A DNA stretch of 64,000 bases from Planctomycetaceae bacterium (GTDB lineage Bacteria; Planctomycetota; Planctomycetia; Planctomycetales; Planctomycetaceae), in the NCBI GenBank assembly GCA_021732785.1, contig JAKFUG010000001.1:62001-126000 (forward strand), written 5' to 3'. The notes under the pieces were generated by a model. The model worked only from the letters and a program-made list of their open reading frames with translations. It was not told where the DNA came from and searched no databases. This document shows positions 1 through 8,773 of this stretch, piece by piece; position 1 is the stretch's first letter, and the number at the start of each line of letters is the position of its first letter. The position numbers and the translations under genes are program-made.

Positions 1-1365
1 ATCGGCAATTTGCACATCGACCAGCGTACCCGCCAGTCGCGGATTGCCGGGGAAGACGATGATGCGGTCACACATGCTGCGCCCCATCAATTGAACCGGG
101 CCGGCGGTCGCGTCGGTTTCGCCCCGCTTTTCGGCGGTCTTGCTCATGCCCTCGACGAGGACTTCCACTGTCCGGCCGATGAACGCCGCGTTGTCTTCTT
201 CGCTGATGGCGTTCTGCAGCTCAAGCATTTCCTGATTACGCTGCCGTTTGACCTCTTCGGGGATATCGTCCGGCATCATGTCAAACGCTTTGGTTCCCGG
301 CCGCGGGCTGTATTTGAAAATGAAGCTGTTCTTGAAGCGGAACTCGCGAATCAAGTCGAGGCTCAACTGGTGCGCAGCATCCGTTTCGCCGCAGAAACCG
401 ACAATGAAATCGCTCGACACGGCGGCATTCGGCAGCGTCGTCTGGATGCGGGCCATCATGTCGCGGTACTGAGCGATGGTATAACCGCGCTTCATCCGCT
501 TCAGCATTTCATCGCAGCCGGATTGGGCCGGAACATGCAGATACTGCGCACACTTCGGCAAGTCGCGAACGGCCTGCAAGAGATCGTCGGTCATGTCGCG
601 CGGATAGTTCGTGACGAACTTCAACCGCAGCAAGCCGTCGATCTCCGAAATCGCGGCGAGCAGATCCGACAGCCGCCATGTCCGGCCGTCTTCGACAAAC
701 CGAAAACTGTTCACCGTCTGACCGAGCAGCGTGACTTCTTTCACGCCCTGATCGACCAGCACACGGCACTCTTTGAGAATGTCCGTCGGATTACGGCTCT
801 GTTCCGGTCCGCGCGTCATCGGCACGACGCAGTACGTGCAGAACTTATCGCAGCCGAACATGATCCGCACGAACGCCTGATACGGCGATGGCCGCATCGC
901 CGGTTCCCGCAGCGGGTCGTAGCTTTGGAAGCTGCCGGAGACTTCGGTTCGCGTCCCTTCCCGGCGATTGAGGCTGACGGCGACCGCCCGTTGACGGCTC
1001 ACACGGGCTTCGTCAATCAGCCGGGGAATCTCGGCGAGTTGTCCGGTGCCGACGACGATGTCGACATGCGGCGCCTTCTGAAAGACGAGTTCCTGATCCT
1101 TCTGCGCCATGCAGCCGAGAACACCGATGACCTGTTGCGGCCGCGCCCGTTTGCTGAATTTCAAGCGGCCGAGCGCACTGTAGATTTTGTGCTCGGCATG
1201 TTCCCGGACGCTGCAGGTGTTGAAGAGAACCGTGTCCGCATCGGCAATCGCTTCGGTAAGTTCATACCCCTGTTGACGCAGCGCCGCCACGACCAGTTCG
1301 CTGTCCAGCATGTTCATCTGGCAGCCAACGGTTTCGATAAACAGCTTGTTATTGTGCGTCGTCAT
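1..1365 (-). CDS. miaB: tRNA-2-methylthio-N6-dimethylallyladenosine synthase MiaB (3' end cut by window)
   Basis: Radical-SAM methylthiotransferase that adds a methylthio group to i6A37 of tRNAs reading UNN codons. The leftward frame from the ATG at 1365 encodes MTTHNNKLFIETVGCQMN. It has the three N-terminal cluster cysteines of the UPF0004 domain (about C15, C51 in NTCSVREH, C85 in GCMAQKD), then the radical-SAM triad in CDKFCTYC near residue 160, and a C-terminal TRAM-like stretch. About 455 residues are visible, close to the family's full length of 440-480, so only the last few residues lie outside the window. RimO is a paralogue, but the NTCSVRE motif and the short N-terminus favour MiaB. 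Confidence 0.93.
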   Translation of the reverse strand, partial: MTTHNNKLFIETVGCQMNMLDSELVVAALRQQGYELTEAIADADTVLFNTCSVREHAEHKIYSALGRLKFSKRARPQQVIGVLGCMAQKDQELVFQKAPHVDIVVGTGQLAEIPRLIDEARVSRQRAVAVSLNRREGTRTEVSGSFQSYDPLREPAMRPSPYQAFVRIMFGCDKFCTYCVVPMTRGPEQSRNPTDILKECRVLVDQGVKEVTLLGQTVNSFRFVEDGRTWRLSDLLAAISEIDGLLRLKFVTNYPRDMTDDLLQAVRDLPKCAQYLHVPAQSGCDEMLKRMKRGYTIAQYRDMMARIQTTLPNAAVSSDFIVGFCGETDAAHQLSLDLIREFRFKNSFIFKYSPRPGTKAFDMMPDDIPEEVKRQRNQEMLELQNAISEEDNAAFIGRTVEVLVEGMSKTAEKRGETDATAGPVQLMGRSMCDRIIVFPGNPRLAGTLVDVQIAD

Positions 1366-1372
1366 CGGTATT

Positions 1373-1575
1373 CACCAGCCCGCAGCGCGAGCAAGGGAGT
1401 CAGGAGGGGAACCACGGAATACACGGACCACACGGAAAAATGCAGGAAATGAATGCAGAAGGGGAGGGGCAGACAATCCTCAGTCCATCGCTCCCTTCCC
1501 TCGCATTTTTCCGTGTCCTCCGTGTATTCCGTGGTTCCTCGTATTTGTTTTCCGTCGCTGACGCTTCCGGCTCGT
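1373..1575. repeat. composite dispersed inverted repeat, two nested arm pairs
   Basis: Inner arms 1409-1438 and 1508-1537 are inverted copies matching at 28 of 30 bases, built on the phrase ACCACGGAATACACGGA. Outer arms 1375-1399 and 1551-1575 are a weaker pair (about 18 of 25), built on ACCAGCCCGCAGCGCGAGC. I recall both phrases as intergenic repeats in planctomycete and other genomes, where they give spurious peptides such as TEYTDHTEK and ARSASKG. The right outer arm touches the stop codon of the small membrane protein. Confidence 0.75.
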
Positions 1576-1802
1576 CAAGCGGCTTTTGCGGTCGGTTTCG
1601 GCGTTGTTTCGCGGGTGGCTTCCAAGCCCGGCAGGCGGTCTTTCTCGGCTTGGATCGCGGCGGCTTCAGCTTCGCGGCGACGGGTTTCGGCGTTCACCAG
1701 ATCGGCGAACGTTCGTCGCCGATGCAGCACCATCAACGCCAGCAGCGTCTGCACGGCAAACACCGCGGCGATGCCATAAATCAGCAGCGACCATCGGGAC
1801 AT
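1575..1802 (-). CDS. small single-pass membrane protein, unknown function
   Basis: A 75-residue protein starting MSRWSLLIYGIAAVFAVQTL. One membrane helix (about residues 5-24) is followed by a charged, helix-prone tail rich in Arg, Glu and Ala that could form a short coiled coil. The start at 1802 is chosen because GGTGGAG precedes it and the hydrophobic segment then sits at the N-terminus; a longer reading to 1880 would run through a repeat. It lies between miaB and efp, all leftward. I do not recognise a family. Confidence 0.6.
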   Translation of the reverse strand: MSRWSLLIYGIAAVFAVQTLLALMVLHRRRTFADLVNAETRRREAEAAAIQAEKDRLPGLEATRETTPKPTAKAA

Positions 1803-1831
1803 GATGGGCTCCACCCAAGGTGGCAGGCGAT

Positions 1832-1882
1832 AGGTGGTCGGTGGCAGGCAGAAAAGACTCTTCTGCCCATCACCGACCACCT
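1832..1882. repeat. intergenic hairpin of GTGG/CCAC-rich dispersed repeat type
   Basis: Arms 1832-1853 and 1861-1882 pair at 19 of 22 positions around a 7-base loop. The left arm has AGGTGGTCGGTG and the right arm CACCGACCACCT. It sits just downstream of efp (leftward) and could end its transcript. The alternating GTGG/TCGG wording resembles repeats I recall between genes in planctomycete genomes. Confidence 0.55.
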
Positions 1883-1894
1883 GCCACCCATCAC

Positions 1895-2464
1895 CTACTC
1901 CCGCACGCGTTCCACATACTCACCGGTTTGCGTATTGATCTTCACCATGTCGCCGGTGTCGACGAAGGACGGAACCTGGACTTCGACACCGTTATCAACC
2001 TGGGCGGCCTTGGTGATGTTGCCCGAGGTATTCCCGCGGACGGCCGGTTCGGTGTATTGCACCTTCATTACCACGGAAGCCGGCAGAGTCACCCCGATTG
2101 GCGTATCGTTCCAATAGAGGAGTTCGCAAACGGCGTTATCCTGCAGAAAGCGGGCCTGGTCGCCCACAGTCGCTTCGGCGATCGAAAACTGCTCGAACGA
2201 TCCCTGATCCATGAACACAAAGCCACCCGATTCGCGGTACAGGAACTGCGCATCGTTCCGGCGGACATCCGCCCCTTCGAGACCGTCGCCGCTTTTATAC
2301 GTCCGGTCGAGCAAAGTCCCCTTGATGAGATTCCGCATTTTGCACTTGTAGAGCGCCTGCCCTTTGCCGGGCTTCACGAAATCGACGAGCAGCATTTCGT
2401 ACGGATCGCCTTCAATGACGACCTTGGTGCCCTTCTTGAAATCACTGGTGCTGATCTGAGCCAT
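1895..2464 (-). CDS. efp: elongation factor P
   Basis: Translation factor that relieves ribosome stalling at polyproline stretches. The 189-residue product has the usual EF-P length (about 188) and begins MAQISTSDFKKGTK. The start at 2464 matches family N-termini; in-frame codons upstream give low-complexity sequence. The acceptor loop of domain I reads VKPGKGQAL with lysine at position 34, the residue modified by beta-lysylation, hydroxylation or other chemistries in studied EF-Ps. The OB-fold domains follow, ending with the conserved VDTGDMVKINTQTGEYVERV. The modification enzyme is not obvious here, although a deoxyhypusine-synthase-like gene lies 9 kb away. Confidence 0.96.
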   Translation of the reverse strand: MAQISTSDFKKGTKVVIEGDPYEMLLVDFVKPGKGQALYKCKMRNLIKGTLLDRTYKSGDGLEGADVRRNDAQFLYRESGGFVFMDQGSFEQFSIAEATVGDQARFLQDNAVCELLYWNDTPIGVTLPASVVMKVQYTEPAVRGNTSGNITKAAQVDNGVEVQVPSFVDTGDMVKINTQTGEYVERVRE

Positions 2465-2535
2465 GGGTCTCGGTCTTCGAGAAGTCGCGCGGACAACAAA
2501 ATGAGCGCCCCACCCTGCGGCGGTTCGCGTTGGAA

Positions 2536-2709
2536 GTGTACCAAACGGGTACACCGCTGGGAATGCCGGAGATTCAGCCCCACGACCGCCGGATGGCGGT
2601 TGGAAAACCGAGGGTCGCCCTGTACGATTGGCCGCGTGCGTTTGCAGACGGCAAACTCATCCCGGTTGCCGATCGTCGGACCGGGAAGTTCGTGATTTGG
2701 GAATCTTGA
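2536..2709 (+). CDS. possible small protein ahead of pgk (GTG start)
   Basis: An open frame from a GTG at 2536 (or the internal ATG at 2563) to TGA 2707-2709 encodes about 57 residues containing QPHDRRMAVGKPRVALYDWP. It stops 6 bases before the pgk start, which would suit coupled translation, and its third codon positions are GC-rich like real genes here. No clear ribosome binding site and no recognised family. It could equally be a chance frame in the efp-pgk divergent spacer. Confidence 0.3.
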   Translation: MYQTGTPLGMPEIQPHDRRMAVGKPRVALYDWPRAFADGKLIPVADRRTGKFVIWES

Positions 2710-2715
2710 ATCGCT

Positions 2716-3909
2716 ATGGCTAAGAAGTCGATCGCCGATGTGGATGTGGCAGGCAAAGCGGTGCTGATGCGGGTGGACTTCAACGTCCCGCTCGACGATC
2801 AATCGCAGATCACCGATGACCGCCGGATTACCGAAGCGCTGCCGTCGATCAAGTCCGTGCTCGACCGGGGCGGCCGCGTCATTCTGATGAGCCACCTCGG
2901 CCGTCCGGAAGGCAAAGATCCGGCGGAAGACGCGAAATACAGTCTGAAACCGGTCGCCGAACGGCTGGGACAACTCCTCACAACGCCCGTCCATTTTGCC
3001 ACCGACACCGTGGGCGACGATGCCAAGGCGAAAGCCGCGGCGCTGAAGGACAAAGAAGTCCTGATCCTGGAAAACGTCCGGTTCAACAAGGGCGAAAAGA
3101 AGGGCGATTCCGACTACGCCGGTGTGCTCGCCGGGTTTGGGGATATCTACTGCAACGACGCTTTCGGGACTTGCCACCGTACGGAAGGCTCGATGGTTGC
3201 CGTGCCGAATGCGATGCCGGGCAAGCCGAAAGTCTGCGGTTTCCTCGTCGAGAAAGAAATCAAATTCCTGTCGGAAGCGATCGCGAATCCCCAACGACCG
3301 TTCGTGGCGATCGTGGGTGGCAAGAAGGTTTCCGACAAGATCAACGTGATTCAAAACCTGCTGGCCCTCTGCGACAAAGTCCTCATCGGCGGCGCGATGG
3401 CGTACACATTTTCGCTAGCGCAGGGTGGCAAGACCGGCAAGAGTCTGGTCGAAAAGGATAAGCTGGAACTCGCCAAAGAGCTGATCCAGCAGGGCGGTTC
3501 CAAGTTGATGCTGCCGGTTGATACCCACTGCGGCGACGATTTCAAGGGAACCTGCAAGAAGATGGTCGTTTCCGCCGGTGAGATTCCGGACGATTACGAA
3601 GGCTTCGACATCGGCCCGAAGACGATTGAAGCCTACAGCGCGGTGATCAAGTCGGCGAAAACGGTAGTTTGGAACGGTCCGATGGGTGTGTTCGAAATGC
3701 CGCCGTTTGATGCCGGCACGCGAGCCGTGGCGGACGCGATCGTGGCCAGCGGTTCCACCAGCATCATCGGCGGCGGCGACAGTGCCGCAGCCATCCAGGA
3801 ATTCGGCCTCGCGGACAAAGTCACCCACGTCAGCACCGGCGGCGGCGCGAGCCTCGAAATGCTGGAAGGCAAGAAATTCGTCGCCGTGGAATTGCTGGAC
3901 GACAAGTAA
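2716..3909 (+). CDS. pgk: phosphoglycerate kinase
   Basis: Glycolytic enzyme that transfers phosphate from 1,3-bisphosphoglycerate to ADP in the cytoplasm. The 397 residues match the usual bacterial length. The N-terminal signature [11 protein letters not shown], the substrate-binding SHLGRPEG, the central [13 protein letters not shown], and the C-terminal nucleotide-site sequences [11 protein letters not shown] and GGGDSAAA are all present and uninterrupted. The start is at ATG 2716; efp lies divergently upstream. A strong hairpin terminator follows at 3941. Confidence 0.97.
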   Translation: MAKKSIADVDVAGKAVLMRVDFNVPLDDQSQITDDRRITEALPSIKSVLDRGGRVILMSHLGRPEGKDPAEDAKYSLKPVAERLGQLLTTPVHFATDTVGDDAKAKAAALKDKEVLILENVRFNKGEKKGDSDYAGVLAGFGDIYCNDAFGTCHRTEGSMVAVPNAMPGKPKVCGFLVEKEIKFLSEAIANPQRPFVAIVGGKKVSDKINVIQNLLALCDKVLIGGAMAYTFSLAQGGKTGKSLVEKDKLELAKELIQQGGSKLMLPVDTHCGDDFKGTCKKMVVSAGEIPDDYEGFDIGPKTIEAYSAVIKSAKTVVWNGPMGVFEMPPFDAGTRAVADAIVASGSTSIIGGGDSAAAIQEFGLADKVTHVSTGGGASLEMLEGKKFVAVELLDDK

Positions 3910-3940
3910 TTTTTGGGTCGGGACATCCATCAATCAAAGA

Positions 3941-3964
3941 GCCCAGGGAAAGCGTTCCCTGGGC
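3941..3964. terminator. bidirectional hairpin terminator between pgk and the GYF_2 gene
   Basis: Perfect 10-bp stem GCCCAGGGAA / TTCCCTGGGC around the loop AGCG, between the convergent ends of pgk (3909) and the leftward gene ending at 3997. A moderately T-rich stretch follows on the plus strand. Confidence 0.8.
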
Positions 3965-3996
3965 TTCTGGGTTGATCTGATGATGTCTCGCAGCGA

Positions 3997-5604
3997 TTAC
4001 GACCCGACGTCGAGCACCTTGGCGGCTTTGCCTTTCGGTGTGGCCGTTTCAACCGGTTTTGGTGCATCCATCGGTAATTTGAGCGCCTGGGCCGCATCGT
4101 ACAGCAATTGTTCGCACTGAACTTCTTCAGCAGTACGGGTGGCGATCCCTTTGACGAGCATCTCTTTCATCCGATATTTCGCGACCCAGAGAAGCTTCTG
4201 GCTGGCGGGACGACTGACACCGGCCCGCTTATCCAACGCAACGACCAGAGGCGGACAAATCTTTTCGACCTTGGTGGCAATCGCTTGAACTTCGGCGTCG
4301 CTCCCTTTTTTCTCGCGGACCTTCTGGAACTCCACGAACAAGGGATGCAGTTGCTTGAACGCTTGCGCTTCGAGTCCATTTCCCGCGGGCATGTACATGA
4401 ATACGAAAACCAAGGCCACGGCGGCGATGGCTCCCCCCCCGACGCCGAGCGTCTTTGCATCGAGCTTGGACATCATCGCCGAGAAATCGATCGAGCTCCC
4501 GCCGCTGGATGAAGCCCGCGGTTTGGCAACCGGTTTCGGGGGCACTTTCGCCACGGGGGCTTGCCAGTTGCTGGCCGAGCTTCCGCCATAACTCGATGTG
4601 CTACTGACCGGCGTCGGGGCAGGCGGCGCGGGTTTCGGTTCCGGGGGTGGGGCAACCGGAGCTTGCTCGACCTTCGCCACGGCGGGCTTTTCCACCGCTT
4701 TCACTTCCGGCGCGGACGGGGCTTTCACCGCCGCGGCGGCAACGGTCGCCACGGTGGGATTCGAGGGCTTTACAGCGGGGGTCGCAGGCGTGGCAGCGAC
4801 CGATTTTGTCACCGGCGCGGAGGGAGCAGGAATGGCATGCGCCTTCGCTGCCGCCACGGTCTTCAACTGGTCGAGAATCTCATTCACGGTGGACGACGGA
4901 CACCATTGTCCTGTCGGTCCATACTTGACGAAGTCCGTACCCGAAAGCTGCCCGGTCTGAATCCATTGCTGCAACTGCAACAAGCTGCTCGGTCCATATT
5001 CCACGCCGCGGATCCAGGCGAACCAGCTTAGGTGCGTAGCTTCCGGGATCTCGTTGAGCGAGATCGTCACAACGGCCGGTTTTGCCACGGGGGCGGGGGT
5101 CGCGACCGCCGGAGCCGCTTTGGGGGCCGGTGTCGCGGGCTTTTCCTGAACTTGAACGACATCGATCGAGGATTTGGACTGCTTCGTCGGCGGAGCGGGG
5201 ACGTAGGGCAGCACGGCGACAAGCCGTCCCATCGAACCGACGCGCCGCCATTTTCCGTCGATTCCCAGACGGAGTTGATCGTCCGCCGAAAGTTCGCCGC
5301 CTTCTGCGAACCGGAGGAGATCATTAAACGAGAGCGGTCCCAATTCCTGTCCGAGAATCTGACAGTACCAATCTTCGACATCATCGGAGTCGTCGGTTTC
5401 ATCCGGCGGTTCATGGATGACCGCGGTCCCGACAGACGCCGTTGCCGGGCTTAATGCGGCGTGAATGGGGGTCCATGCGCCGCCCTTGTGTCGCACCGGA
5501 TCGTCTGAGGCCAAGGTTCCCTGGGCCATCAGGTTTCGAATCACGTCTTCCGAGACGGGTCCGAATTCTTCGCCGAACAGTTGGTAGTGCCAATGCTTGG
5601 CCAT
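3997..5604 (-). CDS. membrane protein with three GYF_2 domains and a Pro/Ala-rich linker
   Basis: A 535-residue protein. Three GYF_2-type modules are visible: residues about 4-50 (HWHYQLFGEEFGPVSEDVI), 78-125 (DWYCQILGQELGPLSFNDL) and 190-240 (WFAWIRGVEYGPSSLLQLQQ). A long Ala/Pro/Val-rich linker with a Ser/Gly patch follows, then one membrane helix near residue 400 (AIAAVALVFVFMYM) and a 110-residue C-terminal domain of unknown function. GYF_2 modules are thought to bind peptides and are very common in planctomycetes. No partner is apparent; the gene stands alone between a terminator and an intergenic gap. Confidence 0.8.
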   Translation of the reverse strand: MAKHWHYQLFGEEFGPVSEDVIRNLMAQGTLASDDPVRHKGGAWTPIHAALSPATASVGTAVIHEPPDETDDSDDVEDWYCQILGQELGPLSFNDLLRFAEGGELSADDQLRLGIDGKWRRVGSMGRLVAVLPYVPAPPTKQSKSSIDVVQVQEKPATPAPKAAPAVATPAPVAKPAVVTISLNEIPEATHLSWFAWIRGVEYGPSSLLQLQQWIQTGQLSGTDFVKYGPTGQWCPSSTVNEILDQLKTVAAAKAHAIPAPSAPVTKSVAATPATPAVKPSNPTVATVAAAAVKAPSAPEVKAVEKPAVAKVEQAPVAPPPEPKPAPPAPTPVSSTSSYGGSSASNWQAPVAKVPPKPVAKPRASSSGGSSIDFSAMMSKLDAKTLGVGGGAIAAVALVFVFMYMPAGNGLEAQAFKQLHPLFVEFQKVREKKGSDAEVQAIATKVEKICPPLVVALDKRAGVSRPASQKLLWVAKYRMKEMLVKGIATRTAEEVQCEQLLYDAAQALKLPMDAPKPVETATPKGKAAKVLDVGS

Positions 5605-5914
5605 ACGCGGTCATTCCACCGGGGGAAGCGGTCGCCAGAGCGGCTGGAACACAACTCCAGCCCACATCGGCCCATGGGAAGCGCGATTCCGCGCAGGGAC
5701 CCGGACGCCGCGTTCTTCACAATTGATATTTTGCCGAGAATTCAGGATGCGCCAAGATGCTACGGAGCATCTTCATCAACTTCACGCACAATCGTCTGAA
5801 GTCGTGAGTCGTCCTAATTCGTCGGCGGGGCAAACTGCGCAAAGATGCACGCCGCAGTGACAAGCCATTGCGGCGTGCGTAAAGTATTTTATGGTGATGA
5901 CTTACGATGTAGCA
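5605..5914. other. intergenic region between the GYF_2 gene and speD
   Basis: About 310 bases with no convincing coding frame. It holds the upstream region of the leftward GYF_2 gene and the speD terminator hairpin at 5847-5878. Nothing else stands out. Confidence 0.6.
5847..5878 (-). terminator. speD terminator hairpin
   Basis: Stem GCACGCCGCA (5847-5856) pairs perfectly with TGCGGCGTGC (5869-5878) around a 12-base loop. On the minus strand it is followed by ATCTTT and lies 37 bases past the speD stop. Confidence 0.7.
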
Positions 5915-6337
5915 TCAAGCCATCGCCGGCTCTTCCAGAACATCGCGATCAGGAACATTCGGATTGCGGCGGAGCATTTTCTTGCGGCTCCGGGTGAAGA
6001 TTCCCCGTTTCAGTTGCTGAACGTCGAACTCCTGCGGTTCGAAGTAGCGTCGCAGGACATCCGCCGCGGCCGAGGGCTTGGTGGTATCGCCGCAGGTGAA
6101 AATGTCGGCGGCCATGTAGCCATACTCGGGCCAGGTATGCACCGAGAGATGGGACTCAGAGAGCACGGCGACTCCAGTCACTCCGTGCGGACTGAACGTG
6201 TGGACATTGAGGTCCAACAACGTTGCGTTTGCGGCCTGAACGGCTTCCAGCATTGCCGTCCGAACGAGGTCGGCATCGTTAATGCCCTCGTTACAACCCC
6301 ACAGTTCGATGATGACGTGCTGACCCAAGTGCTCCAT
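5915..6337 (-). CDS. speD: S-adenosylmethionine decarboxylase proenzyme (prokaryotic small type)
   Basis: Makes decarboxylated SAM, the aminopropyl donor for spermidine. The 140-residue proenzyme has the self-cleavage and pyruvoyl site LSESHLSVHTWPE, cleaving between about E61 and S62 so that S62 becomes the pyruvoyl group. The GVTGVAVLSESHLS and AADIFTCGD segments are typical of the SpeH/SpeD class. The start at 6337 (MEHLGQHVIIELWGC) is preferred over the in-frame ATG at 6355 because AGGAGG lies 5 bases before it. Spermidine synthase is not in the window. Confidence 0.93.
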   Translation of the reverse strand: MEHLGQHVIIELWGCNEGINDADLVRTAMLEAVQAANATLLDLNVHTFSPHGVTGVAVLSESHLSVHTWPEYGYMAADIFTCGDTTKPSAAADVLRRYFEPQEFDVQQLKRGIFTRSRKKMLRRNPNVPDRDVLEEPAMA

Positions 6338-6966
6338 CAAATCCTCCTCATACACAGCTAGCTAGGTGCGAATTTGTCACAAACAAGCAGTGATTTGGTC
6401 CGACAGGACATAGAATCCCGTTCCTGGTTTGCCCGGGATCGGCGGCAAACACAACGATTCATTTCGGGGCGGTTCACCGTTCAAAGGCAACGGCGCCAAA
6501 GCGGCCCCACATGGGCTTTGGCTAGCAAGCGAACGATCCCGTTCGCATACACAGTGAGCGCACAAACGCCCACGTTTTTCCTCCCCTGCAATGCACGGGG
6601 GAACCCCAAATTATCCGCATCCGGGCCGCGGGAGTCAATTCCTTCGACGGTCTGCCTCCGGAAAGTTCACAAGGAATGTCCGATCGTAACGGATTGCCAC
6701 CCGCGTTGGTTCGCCATTCGCCAAGTCCTGCAGGACCCGCAAATTTGCCGAGAACTTCGTCTTTCGAGGACTTTGCCAACGACATGCCAGGCACCCCCAT
6801 TCCGTCGGTTTCCTGAGCGGTGATCGCCGGGTGCATCCTTGGCGTCGGCATCCCCGTACGGTACTCTCATCGTGCGGAGATTAAGTGCGGAGACGGTCGT
6901 GGACGTGGTGGATGGGCCGGCGACTCCGACAAGGATTCGTCGCGTCGGAACGGCGGAGTAAACCCG
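6338..6966. other. divergent intergenic region between speD and the FHA phosphatase
   Basis: About 630 bases between two divergent genes. Open frames exist on both strands but have compositions unlike neighbouring proteins and no recognisable motif. It must contain promoters for both flanking genes; I could not pick a convincing -35/-10 pair. Confidence 0.5.
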
Positions 6967-8730
6967 GTGGCGGTGTTGAAGCTGGTGAGCGGCGGTTCCG
7001 TCGGGCAGGTGCTGCCACTGGCGGGAGAGCGCGTCCTGCTGGGCCGGCACCCCACATGCCAGATCGTGCTCGACAACGCCGCCATCAGCCGCCATCACGC
7101 GCAGATTCTGGAAAGCCACGGCGAGTATTTTCTGGAAGATCTGCGGAGTCGAAACGGAACGCAGCTCAACACCCAGCCGGTCCGCGGACGCATTCCGTTG
7201 CAGGACGGCGACGAAGTCAAACTCTGCGATTTCGTCTTTCAGTTCATGCTCGATAACTCGTCCTCGCTCTCCTCGGGATCGATTCCCAAGCTCACCGCGG
7301 TGCGACCGACACAGGCGGCTCGGGAAAAAGAGACCCTGACGCGCGAAGATGGTCGCCCGCTGTTGAATCCGGATCTCGTGCCGGAAGTGGAGGAAGACGA
7401 AGGCTCGTCCATCCTCAGCCGCGTGCCGACCGATCATGTGCAAACCGTCCGGCTCAACGTCCGCCCCGAAGCCAAACTCCGGGCGATCATTGAACTGACA
7501 AAGTCGTTGGGTCGCGTTCTCAAGATCGATGACGTGCTGCCCTCGATTCTGACGGCCCTGTTCAGCATCTTCCCGCAGGCGGATCATGGCTTCGTGTTGA
7601 TGAAGAATCCGTCGACCGAGCGGCTGATTGTGCGGGCTTCGAAATCGCGCCGCGCCGACGATGACGAGGTGGTGCCCCTCAGCATGACTATTGTGCATCA
7701 GGCGCTGGAAAGCGGACAGGCGATGCTGAGTGCCGATGCCACGCGCGATCGGCGGTTCTCATCGAGCGAAAGCTTGTCCGATCTGCAGATTCGCTCGGTG
7801 ATGTGCGCGCCGATGCTGGATCCGAAGGGTGTGGGGTTGGGGGTGGTGCAAGTCAGCTCGCGCGACTTGGGGCAACCGTTCAATCACGAAGACCTGGAGC
7901 TTCTGGCCAGCGTCACGTCGCAGTGTGCCCTCGCCGTGCAGAACGCGAACATGCACGAAACGCTGCTCGCTCAGCACGACATGGAGCGGGAACTCGAGTT
8001 CGCCACGCAGGTGCAACTCGGCTTTCTTCCCCACGAGCCCCCGCAAGTCGCAGGTTATGAATTTGCCGATTACTATGAACCGGCTCACCGCGTCGGCGGC
8101 GATTACTTCGATTACATTCGCCTTCCCAACGGCAACCTCGCCATCACCGTGGGGGACGTCGCCGGCAAAGGCGTTCCCGCCGCATTGCTGATGGCGCGGC
8201 TGCATGCGTCCGCGCGGTATCACCTGCTCAGTGCGGCGACCGCGGCCGATGCGCTCACCAGTCTGAATCAGGAAATCGCCACCAGCGGGTTGGGGTTCCG
8301 GTTCATCACGCTGGCGATTGCCATTCTGAATCCGCAAAAAAATGAGCTGGACCTGGCCAACGCGGGCCACTTGCCGCCGTTGATTCGCAACAAGTTCGGG
8401 CACGTGATTGCGGTGGGACAAGAAGAATCGGGCATGCCGCTGGGTGTTTCCCCGACGCAGGCCTTTCGTCAGTTGCTGGTTCCGCTGGAGCCCGACGACA
8501 CCGTGTTGATGTTCACCGACGGCGTGACCGAAGCGATGAACCCGGCCCTGGAAATTTACGGCCGCCCGCGCTTGATGACGACGATGTCCGCCGGGCCCGT
8601 GGACGTCGGCAAGCTGATCCCCGCGATCGTGGACGACGTCGAAAAATTCTACGGTTCGGTGACGCAACGTGATGACCTCTGCATCGTCGCTTTCCGCCGC
8701 CTGCCCGAAGCCGCCGCTGTCCCTGCCTAG
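6967..8730 (+). CDS. FHA-GAF-SpoIIE/PP2C serine phosphatase
   Basis: A 587-residue signalling protein. FHA domain at residues about 5-95 with the phosphothreonine-binding positions GRH (26), SRHH (41) and SRNG (61). A GAF domain follows (about 170-330, RAIIELTKSLGRVLKIDDV), then a short helical linker (MERELEFATQVQLGFLP) and a SpoIIE-type PP2C phosphatase domain with GGDYFD, GDVAGKGVPAALLMA, FTDGVTEA and DDLCIVAF. The expected role is dephosphorylation of Ser/Thr-phosphorylated regulators such as anti-anti-sigma factors; the target is unknown. The GTG at 6967 is chosen because GGCGGAG precedes it and translation then begins MAVLKLVSGG, typical of FHA N-termini. Confidence 0.88.
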   Translation: MAVLKLVSGGSVGQVLPLAGERVLLGRHPTCQIVLDNAAISRHHAQILESHGEYFLEDLRSRNGTQLNTQPVRGRIPLQDGDEVKLCDFVFQFMLDNSSSLSSGSIPKLTAVRPTQAAREKETLTREDGRPLLNPDLVPEVEEDEGSSILSRVPTDHVQTVRLNVRPEAKLRAIIELTKSLGRVLKIDDVLPSILTALFSIFPQADHGFVLMKNPSTERLIVRASKSRRADDDEVVPLSMTIVHQALESGQAMLSADATRDRRFSSSESLSDLQIRSVMCAPMLDPKGVGLGVVQVSSRDLGQPFNHEDLELLASVTSQCALAVQNANMHETLLAQHDMERELEFATQVQLGFLPHEPPQVAGYEFADYYEPAHRVGGDYFDYIRLPNGNLAITVGDVAGKGVPAALLMARLHASARYHLLSAATAADALTSLNQEIATSGLGFRFITLAIAILNPQKNELDLANAGHLPPLIRNKFGHVIAVGQEESGMPLGVSPTQAFRQLLVPLEPDDTVLMFTDGVTEAMNPALEIYGRPRLMTTMSAGPVDVGKLIPAIVDDVEKFYGSVTQRDDLCIVAFRRLPEAAAVPA

Positions 8731-8773
8731 TGCGCGATCCCGGTCTTTCAACCCTCTCGCTCGAGGTTTCATC

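Noticed and set aside
10-1452. 480-codon plus-strand open frame over miaB
   Set aside because: The opposite strand encodes MiaB with all iron-sulfur cysteines; the plus frame is a shadow that also reads through the dispersed repeat.
2374-3354. 326-codon minus-strand frame over efp and pgk
   Set aside because: It overlaps the conserved coding regions of both genes and has the Arg/His-rich composition of an antisense shadow.
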